A program made the translations under genes and the position numbers. A stretch of 64,000 nt of DNA from Thermohalobaculum sp963822985 (GTDB taxonomy: Bacteria; Pseudomonadota; Alphaproteobacteria; Rhodobacterales; Rhodobacteraceae): assembly GCA_963822985.1 (NCBI GenBank), contig CAWGJU010000017.1:186001-250000 (forward strand). The letters are read 5' to 3'. The first letter of the stretch is position 1, and each line of letters begins with the position of its first letter. Shown piece by piece: positions 55,487 through 64,000 of this stretch. The notes below the pieces were generated by a model. It did not search any database, was not told the origin of the DNA, and saw only the letters and a list, made by a program, of their open reading frames with translations.

Positions 55487-57577
55487 ATGGACCTCGAGAT
55501 CGAGCCGGAAGCCGGGCTGGCGCGGGCGCTGTTCGCGCCGCGCTCGGTGGCGTTGATCGGGCTGTCGAACGACCCGTCGCGGCCGACCGGCCGGGTGCTG
55601 CGCTATCTCCGGCACGGCGGGTTCCGCGGCCGGGTGCATGTGGTCAATCCGCGGCGCGACACCGTGCAGGGAATGCCGGCGGCGCCCTCGGTCGCCGCCC
55701 TGCCCGAGGTGCCCGAGCACGCCTATGTGCTGCTCGGCACCGAGTTGGCCCAGCAGGCGGTGGCCGACTGCGCCGCGCGCGGCGTGCCCGTGGTGACGGT
55801 GCTGGCCGACGGTTTCGCCGAGGCCGGGGCCGAAGGCCGGGCGCGCCAGGCGCGGCTCGTGGCGGTGGCGCGCGCCGGGGGCACGCGGCTGCTCGGCCCG
55901 AACTCGATGGGCGTCGCCGACCTGCACGGCGGCTGCTGGCTGACGGTGAACGCCGTCTATGACGAGCCCGACCAGCCGAAGGGGCGCACGGCGCTTCTCT
56001 CGCAGTCGGGCTCGATGATGGGCGGGCTCATCAGCCGGGCGCGGGCGCTCGGCTCCGGGTTCAGCCGGGTGGCGGCCGTCGGCAACGAGGCGGACCTCGG
56101 CATCGCCGAGATCGGCCTGGCCTGCCTCGACGACCCGAACACCGACGTGGTCGCGCTGTTCCTAGAGACGATCCGCGACGCCGACGCCCTGGCGCGCTTC
56201 GCCGCCGCGGCGCAGGCGCGGGCCAAGCCCGTGATCGCGCTCAAGCTCGGGCGCTCGGCGCTGGGGGCGCAGATGGCGGTGGCGCACACGGGCGCGCTCC
56301 TGGCCGAGGATGCGGTCGTCGACGCCTATCTGCGGGAGGTCGGCATCGCGCGGGTCTCGACGCTCGAGGGGCTGATCGAGGCGCCGCCGCTGTTCCGCGG
56401 CCGCGCGCCGATGGGGCGGCGGCCGGCCATCGGCGTGGTGACGACGACGGGCGGCGGCGGGGCGGTCGTCGCCGACCGGCTGGCGATGGAGGGCGTGGCG
56501 ATCCGGCCGCCCTCCGAGGCGACGCTGGCGGCCGTGCGCGCCACGGGCCTGGCCCCGGTCGCCGGGCCGATCCTCGACCTGACCATGGCGGGCGCCGGCC
56601 CGGATTTTGTCGGCCCGGCGCTGGCCGCGCTGGCCGCCGACCCGGACGTGGATCTCATCGTCTCGGTCACCGGCTCGTCGGCCCGCGCCGCGCCCGAACG
56701 CACCGTGCCGCCGCTGGCCGAGGCGGCGCGCGGGGCAAAGCCGCTCGCCGCCTTCCTCACGCCCGACGCGCCCGAGGCGCTCCAGGGCCTGGCGCAAGCC
56801 GGCGTGCCGGTCTTCCGCACGCCCGAGAGTTGCGCCGATGCCGTCGGCGCCTTCTGCCGCTGGCAACTCCCGCGGGTGCGCGCGCTCGCTCGCCCGCCCG
56901 TCGCCACCACCACGGGCCGCACGCTCGACGAGGCGGACTCGCTCGCTTTGCTGGCCGGCGCCGGCGTGCCGGTGGTGGAGACGGTGGCAATCAGGGCCGG
57001 CGCGGCGCCCGCCCTGCCCTTCCCCTATCCCGTGGCCGCCAAGGTCCTGTCCGACGCCGTGCCGCACAAGACCGAGGCGGGCGGCGTCGTCACCGGCATC
57101 GCCGGGCCGAAGGCGCTGGCCGAAGCCGGGCGCCGGATCGTCGAGGCCGTGCGGCAGCGCACCGGCGTGGCCGTCGACCGGCTGCTGGTCGCGCCGATGA
57201 TCCCGGCGCTCGGCGAGGTTCTGATCGGCTACCGGCTGGACGGCCAGGTCGGCCCCGTGGTGACGCTGGCGCCGGGCGGCGTGCTGGTCGGCCTCTACGA
57301 CGACAAGGCGATCCGCCTCGCGCCGGTCGACGAGGCCATGGCGCGCGAGATGATCGACGAGGTGACGGGCCTGGCGCCCCTGCGCGGCCATCGCGGGCTG
57401 CCGCGGGGCGACCTCGACGCGCTGGCCCGCGCCATCGCGGCGCTGTCGCGGCTCGCGGTCCACGCAGCGACGGTCTTGGAAGCCGAGGCGAATCCCGTCA
57501 TGGTGCGCGCCGACAGCGTCGGCGGCGTCGTCGCCGTCGACGCCCTGGTCACGCTCGCGGAGGCAAGCAGCGCATGA
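55487..57577 (+). CDS. NDP-forming acyl-CoA synthetase (fused subunits)
   Basis: About 696 residues. CoA-binding domain (ALFAPRSVALIGLSNDPSRP), two ligase domains with the phosphorylated His in AVAHTGALLAEDAVVDAYL, and an ATP-grasp domain (PYPVAAKVLSDAVPHKTEAG, DRLLVAPMIPALGEVLIGYR). It makes an acyl-CoA from an organic acid with ATP or GTP giving ADP or GDP. Substrate unknown. ATG 55487 has GGGA six bases upstream; ATG 55475 is possible. Divergent from the catabolic operon across about 100 bases and overlapping the aldolase by 4. Confidence 0.9.
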   Translation: MDLEIEPEAGLARALFAPRSVALIGLSNDPSRPTGRVLRYLRHGGFRGRVHVVNPRRDTVQGMPAAPSVAALPEVPEHAYVLLGTELAQQAVADCAARGVPVVTVLADGFAEAGAEGRARQARLVAVARAGGTRLLGPNSMGVADLHGGCWLTVNAVYDEPDQPKGRTALLSQSGSMMGGLISRARALGSGFSRVAAVGNEADLGIAEIGLACLDDPNTDVVALFLETIRDADALARFAAAAQARAKPVIALKLGRSALGAQMAVAHTGALLAEDAVVDAYLREVGIARVSTLEGLIEAPPLFRGRAPMGRRPAIGVVTTTGGGGAVVADRLAMEGVAIRPPSEATLAAVRATGLAPVAGPILDLTMAGAGPDFVGPALAALAADPDVDLIVSVTGSSARAAPERTVPPLAEAARGAKPLAAFLTPDAPEALQGLAQAGVPVFRTPESCADAVGAFCRWQLPRVRALARPPVATTTGRTLDEADSLALLAGAGVPVVETVAIRAGAAPALPFPYPVAAKVLSDAVPHKTEAGGVVTGIAGPKALAEAGRRIVEAVRQRTGVAVDRLLVAPMIPALGEVLIGYRLDGQVGPVVTLAPGGVLVGLYDDKAIRLAPVDEAMAREMIDEVTGLAPLRGHRGLPRGDLDALARAIAALSRLAVHAATVLEAEANPVMVRADSVGGVVAVDALVTLAEASSA

Positions 57578-58347
57578 ACCTGCAATCGACGATCCGCGAG
57601 CAATGCACCGAGGCCGAGTGGCGGACCCGTGCCGATCTGGCCGCCGCCTACCGGCTGGTCGACCTCTTCGGCTGGTCGGACCTGCTGGGGACGCACATCT
57701 CGGCCCGCGTGCCGGGCGAAGAGGACACGTTCCTGATCAACCCGTACGGACTGCTTTTCGACGAGATCACCGCCTCCTCGCTGGTCAAGGTGGACGAGGC
57801 GGGCACCATCCTCTCGCCGACCGAGCGGCACATCAACCCGGCGGGCTTCGTCATCCACTCGGCGATCCACATGGCCAAGCCCGAGCTCGCCTGCGCGCTG
57901 CACACGCACACGCCCGCCGGCACGGCGGTCGCGACATCGAAGGCGGGGCTCAAGCCGCTGACCCAGCACGCGCTCGCCATCATCGCGCATGTCGCCTATC
58001 ACGGCTACGAGGGCATCGCGACCGACCTGAGCGAGCGCGAGCGGCTGGTCGCGGACCTCGGCGACGCGAACGTGCTGGTGCTGCGCAACCACGGGCTGCT
58101 GACGGTCGGGCGGACGATCGCCGAGGCCTTCGTCTGGATGTACCGCGCCGAGCGCGCCTGCCGTATGCAGGTGGCCTTCGAGGCGACGGGCGAGGCGCCG
58201 GTCGAAATCCCCGACGAGGTGCAGCGCGTCACCATCGAGCGCAACCGCAAGGCCAATTCGCCGGAGGGCCACCGCCCCATCGGCGTGCACGAATGGCCGG
58301 CGCTGCTGCGCCGCCTCGACCGGTTAAATCCCGGCTACGAGAACTGA
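57574..58347 (+). CDS. Class II aldolase/adducin-family protein
   Basis: 257 residues. Zinc ligands are visible as HTHTPAGTAVA near residue 110 and VLRNHGLLTVGRTIAEAF near 175; GTHISARVPG is the N-terminal phosphate or substrate loop. Family members cleave sugar phosphates or decarboxylate; a substrate cannot be assigned, though a sugar acid would suit the neighbours. ATGA overlap with the CoA synthetase gene shows cotranscription. Confidence 0.9.
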   Translation: MNLQSTIREQCTEAEWRTRADLAAAYRLVDLFGWSDLLGTHISARVPGEEDTFLINPYGLLFDEITASSLVKVDEAGTILSPTERHINPAGFVIHSAIHMAKPELACALHTHTPAGTAVATSKAGLKPLTQHALAIIAHVAYHGYEGIATDLSERERLVADLGDANVLVLRNHGLLTVGRTIAEAFVWMYRAERACRMQVAFEATGEAPVEIPDEVQRVTIERNRKANSPEGHRPIGVHEWPALLRRLDRLNPGYEN

Positions 58348-58370
58348 CGCGCAAGAAGCAGTACGGGCCC

Positions 58371-59549
58371 ATGTCAGAGCTGATGAACGACTTTCCGCCG
58401 GCGCCCGACGCCCAGGTGACGCTGGCCAACTGGCGGACCGCGCCGTTCAATCGCTGGGCCTTCCACCATGTCCGCGAGTTGTTGCCGACGGCCGAGATCC
58501 CCAACGATCCGCGCCGGGCCAAGCCGCTTGCGGTCGAGCCGCGCGATCTCTCGAGCGTCAGGATCAAGAGCGAGGCGGGCCGGCTCGACCTGCCCGCCTT
58601 CTTCGAGAAGGCCGAGGTCGACGGCTTCGTCGTGCTGTTTCGCGGCGAGCTGATCCACGAGAGCTATTTCAACGGCATGAACGGCCGGCGGCAGCACATC
58701 TGCATGTCGGTGTCGAAATCGCTGCTGGGGCTGCTCGCCGGCATCCTGGTCGAGCGCGACCTGCTCGACCTGGACGCCGTGGCCACGCATTACGTGCCCG
58801 AACTGGCGGCGACCGCCTACAAGGGCGCGACGGTGCGCGACCTGCTCGACATGCGGGTCGGCGTGCACTTTCCGGAGGACTACACCGAGACCGAGGGCCT
58901 CTACGTCCAGTACCGCAAGGCGACCGGCTGGAACCCGCGCGCCCCCGGCGAAGAGCCCTCGGACCTGCGGTCGTTCTACGGGCTGATGACCGAGGCGGAG
59001 AGCCGCCATCGCGGTCCCTTCCGCTACATCTCGCCCAACACCGACCTGCTGGCATGGATCATGGAGCGCGCCACCGGCACCCGCTATGCCGACCTGATGA
59101 GCGAGCTGCTCTGGAAGCCGCTCGGCGCCGAGACGCCCGCCTACATCACCGTCGACCGGCTGGGCGCGCCGCGCGCCGCCGGGGGCATGTGCGTGACGAC
59201 CCGCGACCTCGCGCGCATCGGCCAGATGATCGTCGAGGGCGGGCGCGCCATCGTCTCGACCGACTGGATCGAGGACATCGCCACCATGGGCGACGCCGGG
59301 GCGTGGAACGCCGGCGACTTCGCCCCGGACTATCCGGGCCAGCCGATGCACTACCGTTCGCAATGGTACGTCGTCCGCGACCGCGGGCCGCTCCTGATGG
59401 CGGCGGGTATCCATGGCCAGAACCTGCTGGTCGACCGCGGCACCGAGCTGGTGATCGCCAAGCACGCCTCGGCGGCGAGCCCGAGCGACGCGAGCGGCGA
59501 GCGTCTCACGCTCGGGGCGTTCGACGCGATCCGCGACTTCCTCTGCTGA
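58371..59549 (+). CDS. Serine hydrolase of the beta-lactamase/esterase fold
   Basis: 392 residues without a signal peptide. The nucleophile motif is SVSK (MSVSKSLLGLLAGI) and the second conserved motif is YISPN, and HGQNLLVDRG replaces KTG near the end. This is class C beta-lactamase-like, including EstB esterases, 6-aminohexanoate oligomer hydrolases and lactonases; cytoplasmic location and context argue against antibiotic resistance and for an ester or amide step of the pathway. 23 bases after the aldolase gene. Confidence 0.87.
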   Translation: MSELMNDFPPAPDAQVTLANWRTAPFNRWAFHHVRELLPTAEIPNDPRRAKPLAVEPRDLSSVRIKSEAGRLDLPAFFEKAEVDGFVVLFRGELIHESYFNGMNGRRQHICMSVSKSLLGLLAGILVERDLLDLDAVATHYVPELAATAYKGATVRDLLDMRVGVHFPEDYTETEGLYVQYRKATGWNPRAPGEEPSDLRSFYGLMTEAESRHRGPFRYISPNTDLLAWIMERATGTRYADLMSELLWKPLGAETPAYITVDRLGAPRAAGGMCVTTRDLARIGQMIVEGGRAIVSTDWIEDIATMGDAGAWNAGDFAPDYPGQPMHYRSQWYVVRDRGPLLMAAGIHGQNLLVDRGTELVIAKHASAASPSDASGERLTLGAFDAIRDFLC

Positions 59550-59723
59550 CCGACGCTCGAGGGTACCATACGCCTACCGGCATACCGACCCGGCAAAGGA
59601 GCCGCTTCCTACGCTGCCGGAAAACGTGCAACAGGCGAGCTTGCACGCGTGCATGGGCCTCTATCGCCCTGATACGCCCTCCATATTTATATTTCCGAGC
59701 CTATCCGGGACGGCGCAACCGAA

Positions 59724-59753
59724 CGCCTCCCCTCCTCGTGGGAAGGGGGGGCG
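59724..59753. terminator. Hairpin between convergent genes
   Basis: CGCCTCCCCT (59724-59733) pairs with AGGGGGGGCG (59744-59753) with one mismatch and a 10-base loop. It lies between the beta-lactamase-fold and enoyl-CoA hydratase genes and could end both transcripts. The 236-base gap around it holds no gene I can support. Confidence 0.45.
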
Positions 59754-59785
59754 CGAGCGCGAACCCGATTTATATCGCCCGGCGC

Positions 59786-60686
59786 TTACTTCTTCTTTCC
59801 CGCCTTCTCGCCCGGCTTCTTGGCGGCCTTCTTGCCGGCCTTGCCCTTCGGCGCCTTCGCGGCGGTCTTCTTGCGGCCGCCGGCACTCGGATGGGCGCCC
59901 GGATACCAGGCGGGCTCGCGTTTCTCGAGAAAGCTCGCGAGCCCCTCGCCCGCCTCGTCGGACAGGCGCTTCAGCCCGTGCGGCCGCGCCATCTCGAGCA
60001 GCTCCTGCTCCGTGCAGTAGAGCCCCGCATATTTGAGGATCAACTCCTTCGACTCGGCCAGCGCCCGCGGCGGCACATGCAGCAGCGCGTCGACGATGGG
60101 CGCCGCAAGCGCGTCGAGGCCGCCCTCCTCGCAGACCTCGTCGACGAGGCCGATCTCGAAGGCGCGCTGCGCGCCGAAGCGCTCGCAGGACAGCGCATAA
60201 CGCCGTAAGCCGCCCCGGACCGATGCGGCTGAGCAGCTGCGGCACGATCGGTACGGCCGTCAGCCCCCAGCGCGCCTCCGAGATCGAGAAGATCGCGCTC
60301 GCATCCGCCAGCACGATGTCGCAGGCCGAGGCGATGCCCGTGCCGCCGCCGAAGCAGCCGCCATGCACCAGCGCGATCGTCGGCTTGGGCAGCGCCGTCA
60401 GCGCGTGGATGGCGCGCGCCGTCCGCTCCGAGATGGCGATGTTCGCAGCGGCGCTTTCGCTCCTGATCGACTGCACCCAGGCGAGGTCCGCCCCCGCCTG
60501 GAAGTGCCGCCCGGCGCCGCGCAGTACGATCACGCGCGCCCGATCGTCGGCGGCGAGATCGCCCAGGGCCGCCGCGAGCTGGCCGATCATCTCGCCGTCA
60601 TAGGCGTTGTTCTTCTCGGGTCGCGACAGGGTGACCGTGGCCACCCCGCGGCGGTCGACGGCGCTCTCGACGATGTTATCGGCCAT
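59786..60686 (-). CDS. Enoyl-CoA hydratase/isomerase with a lysine/alanine-rich tail, one frameshift
   Basis: Crotonase fold: VTLSRPEKNNAYDGEM, HFQAGADLAWVQS for the first oxyanion loop, and VHGGCFGGGTGIASACDIVL for the second. An extra base near 60204 shifts the frame; repaired sequence reads GRLRRYALSCERFGAQRAFE. The domain ends near FLEKREPAWYPG; about 35 further residues follow, made mostly of Lys, Ala, Gly and Pro (KKTAAKAPKGKAGKKAAKKP), like histone-H1-type tails, which is not part of the usual fold. About 299 residues. It could hydrate the pathway enoyl-CoA; substrate unknown. Confidence 0.88.
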
Positions 60687-60937
60687 TGTGCTCTCTCCCC
60701 AGGTTCAGCGTGCAACCCTAGGGCGGCCAAGGGGGAAAATCCATTCGCAGTTGTGACCCCCGCTTGCGCGAAGAGCCGGCGCTTAACGCTTGCGCAGCGT
60801 AAGAATCTCGGCCAAGAAGACAGCATAATTACCCGTCCGGCATGGAACCGGATCGATCTGCTAAAGCGGACGAGGACGGGGGCGGAGGAAACACACAGCA
60901 AGGGGGCGCGGGGCCAAATCCCGCGCGGGCCGAGCGA
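60687..60937. other. Divergent intergenic region before the ABC transporter
   Basis: 251 bases between the divergent hydratase and ABC ATPase genes. CATAAT at 60824-60829 could be a -10 element, but I see no matching -35. An in-frame ATG at 60842 would extend the ATPase with a low-complexity leader that homologues lack. No RNA structure recognised. Confidence 0.4.
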
Positions 60938-61930
<993 letters not shown>

Positions 61931-61934
<4 letters not shown>

Positions 61935-63028
61935 ACGCGCCCCTGTCCCGAAACGATACGCTCGTCGAGGTCAAGAACCTCAAGATGCACTTTCCCGTCA
62001 CCGAGGGCGCGCTGGTGCCCCGCGTCGTGGCGAACGTCAAAGCGGTGGACGGGATCAGCTTTTCGATCCGGCGGGGCGAGACGCTGGGGCTCGTCGGCGA
62101 ATCCGGCTGCGGCAAGACCACCACCGGGCGCTGCATCCTGCAGCTCGAGCGGCCAACCGAAGGCGAGATCCTCTTCGAGGGGCGCGACCTCACCAAACTT
62201 TCGAAAAAGGAGATGCGGCCGCTGCGCCAGCAGATCCAGGTGATCTTTCAGGACCCCTATTCCAGCCTGAACCCGCGCATGAAGATCGGCGACATCATCG
62301 CCGAGCCGATGATGGTGCACCGCATCATCAACGATTCCGCCGGCCGCACCCTCCGCGTGCGCGAGCTGCTGGAGAAATGCGGCCTGCCGGGCAAGTTCGC
62401 CGACCGCTACCCGCACGAGATGTCGGGCGGCCAGCGCCAGCGCGTCGGCATCGCCCGCGCGCTGGCGGTGAACCCGGAGTTCATCATCTGCGACGAGGCG
62501 GTCTCGGCGCTCGACGTCTCGATCCAGGCGCAGGTCATCAATCTGCTCGAGGATCTGCGCGACGAGTTCGGGCTGACCTACCTGTTCATCAGCCACGACC
62601 TGAGCGTCGTGCACCACCTCTGCAACCGCGTGGCGGTCATGTATCTCGGCCACATCGTCGAGCTGGCCGAGACCGAGGAGCTGTTCCGCAACCCGCTCCA
62701 CCCCTATACCCAGGCGCTGCTCGAGGCCGTGCCCATCCCCGACCCGATCGTCGAGGCGGAGCGCGCGCACAAGATCATCACCGGCGAGATCCCCTCGCCA
62801 ATGAACCCGCCGCCGGGATGCGTCTTCCATCCGCGCTGTCCGCTCGCCGTCGATAGCTGCAAGCGCGAGTTCCCCGCCTTCCGCGAGATCAGGCCCGGCC
62901 ACTGGGTCGCCTGCACCGAGACCGACAGGTCCGCGCGGATGGCCGCCGAGATGCGCGCGGAGACTCGCCGCGCCTACGAGATCGCCGAGGCCGAAGCCGC
63001 GGCAGCGGCGATGGCCCGCGACGCCTGA
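61931..63028 (+). CDS. dppF: Peptide/oligopeptide ABC transporter ATPase DppF
   Basis: 365 residues, intact. Walker A GESGCGKTT, Q-loop IFQDPYSSLNPRMKI, signature MSGGQRQRVGIARAL, Walker B FIICDEAVSALD, switch ISHDLSVVHH, and the C-terminal CVFHPRCPL. It pairs with DppD as the second ATPase of the importer. The last 35 residues (AEMRAETRRAYEIAEAEAAA) are an Ala/Glu-rich extension. ATGA overlap with dppD. 82 bases before the binding-protein gene. Confidence 0.94.
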
Positions 63029-63110
63029 GACGCCTGAGACGGGGAGACGGGGAGACACGCGAGAAACGCGGCACTCGATCACGACCAAAGCAAGGGAGGT
63101 ATATCACGTG

Positions 63111-64000
63111 ATGCACATGAAGTTCTGGAAATTCGCGCTCGGCACGGTGGCGGCGGCCGCCATCGCCACGGGCGCTCTGGCACAGGACGGCGAGCCGAAA
63201 TACGGCGGCACGCTGACCTATGTCGTCGCCTCGGAGGCGCCGTCCTGGGACGGCCATATCGAGACGACCTTCGGCACGATCCACCCGATCGCGCCCTTCT
63301 ACAGCCTGCTGGTGCGCGTCGACCCCGAGAACCCGGGCGACCCGACGGCGATCCAATGCGACGTCTGCTCGAGCTGGGAGACCAGCGACGACGGCAAGAC
63401 CTGGACCTTCCACATCCGCGACGACATCCAGTTCCATGACGGCCAGAACCTGACGGCGCAGGACGTCAAGGCGACCTACGACAAGATCATCAACCCGCCC
63501 GAAGGCATCCCGTCCGCCTACAAGGACTTCTACGTGATGGTCAATTCCGTCACGGCCCCGGACGACAAGACGGTTGTGTTCCAGCTCAAATATCCGTCGG
63601 GCGCGTTCCTGCCGGCGCTCGCTAACCCCTTCAACTTCATCTATTCGAAGAAGGATCTCGACGAGCACGGCTATGAGTGGCACCGGACGAACGTCAACGG
63701 CACCGGACCGTTCAAGTTCAACTCCTATGATCCGGGCGCGTCCGTCAGCGGCGTGAAGTACGAGAACTACCATCACGAGGGCAAACCCTACCTCGACGGC
63801 TTCAAGGCCATCGTCGCGACCGACATGTCGGCCCGCGTCCAGGCGATAGAGGGCGGCCAGGCCGACATCGAGTTCCGCGGCTTCCCGCCCAAGCAGCGCG
63901 ACGAGCTCGTCTCCAGCCTCGGCGACAAGATCACCGTGCAGGAGAGCGACTGGAACTGCGTGCTGATCACCACGCCGAACCACCGCCGCGCGCCGATGAA
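63111..64000 (+). CDS. ABC transporter solute-binding protein (family 5), cut by the window end
   Basis: The first 296 residues of a family 5 extracellular solute-binding protein. Signal peptide (WKFALGTVAAAAIATGALAQ), then the conserved start YGGTLTYVVASEAPSWDGHI, WETSDDGKTWTFHIRDDIQF with HDG, and NGTGPFKFNSYDPG. It captures a peptide, nickel or organic solute for the ATPases upstream; the exact ligand is unknown. GGGAGGT at 63094-63100 suits ATG 63111 or GTG 63108. The usual two permease genes are expected beyond the edge. ATPases before the binding protein is an unusual order. Confidence 0.92.
   Translation, partial: MHMKFWKFALGTVAAAAIATGALAQDGEPKYGGTLTYVVASEAPSWDGHIETTFGTIHPIAPFYSLLVRVDPENPGDPTAIQCDVCSSWETSDDGKTWTFHIRDDIQFHDGQNLTAQDVKATYDKIINPPEGIPSAYKDFYVMVNSVTAPDDKTVVFQLKYPSGAFLPALANPFNFIYSKKDLDEHGYEWHRTNVNGTGPFKFNSYDPGASVSGVKYENYHHEGKPYLDGFKAIVATDMSARVQAIEGGQADIEFRGFPPKQRDELVSSLGDKITVQESDWNCVLITTPNHRRAPM

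Noticed and set aside
58371..59549. An antibiotic-resistance beta-lactamase.
   Set aside because: No signal peptide, no KTG motif, and a catabolic context; an esterase or lactonase is likelier.

Overview
The window is high-GC, densely coded bacterial DNA. Gene content and synteny (serS-surE-pcm-nlpD, Flp/Tad pilus genes, a CoxMNOP-like oxidase, a TtuC-type dehydrogenase) point to an alphaproteobacterium, perhaps of the Rhodospirillales/Hyphomicrobiales type; I cannot place it further. I saw no rRNA, tRNA, CRISPR array, prophage or insertion sequence.

Sequence quality is uneven. Almost every gene from 1 to about 10.4 kb, and most from 15 to 19.3 kb, is split by single-base shifts, nearly all extra bases, including essential serS. 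From 19.3 to 43.6 kb genes are intact, and only about four further shifts follow (near 43.65, 48.00, 60.20 and 60.97 kb). I read these as consensus errors and annotate the genes as single units, with the shifts noted.

Layout. (1) 0.2-6.0 kb: Tad pilus genes (two Flp pilins, CpaA, CpaB, CpaE/TadZ, two TadE-like pseudopilins, CpaC secretin, small lipoprotein); the TadA motor and TadB/C platform are absent. (2) 6.1-11.3 kb: serS, a lipoprotein, surE, pcm, nlpD. (3) 11.8-25.2 kb: a secreted/envelope hydrolase region with a GFA enzyme, two arylsulfatases, an octaheme cytochrome with TPR repeats, a periplasmic HAD phosphatase, a patatin lipoprotein, two outer-membrane proteins, and SYLF and DUF2147 proteins. 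(4) 25.3-28.6 kb: divergent AraC regulators and two unknown secreted proteins. (5) 28.9-35.2 kb: a CoxMNOP-like heme-copper oxidase operon facing two cytochrome c genes. (6) 35.3-44.0 kb: GH15 glucoamylase-like enzyme and SDR, divergent from an operon of TPP enzyme, membrane protein, gluconate-dehydrogenase subunit 3 and GMC oxidoreductase. (7) 44.2-48.6 kb: photolyase, small coiled-coil protein, a 14-bp tandem repeat, Na+/H+ antiporter, SRPBCC and DUF1328 proteins. (8) 48.6-60.7 kb: an eight-gene, tightly overlapping catabolic operon divergent from acyl-CoA synthetase/aldolase/beta-lactamase-fold genes, then an enoyl-CoA hydratase with a lysine/alanine tail. (9) 60.9 kb to the end: a peptide/oligopeptide ABC transporter (two ATPases, then a binding protein cut by the window edge).

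How the parts may work together (inference): region 8 looks like uptake plus degradation of an organic or sugar acid feeding CoA thioesters, with the ABC transporter a possible importer. Region 5 is a respiratory terminus whose cytochrome c domain is a separate gene rather than fused to subunit II. The most unusual items are the oxidase lacking two classical proton-channel residues, the sulfatase/octaheme/lipase region, the unassigned catabolic operon, the Grx-DinB fusion and the 14-bp repeat array.
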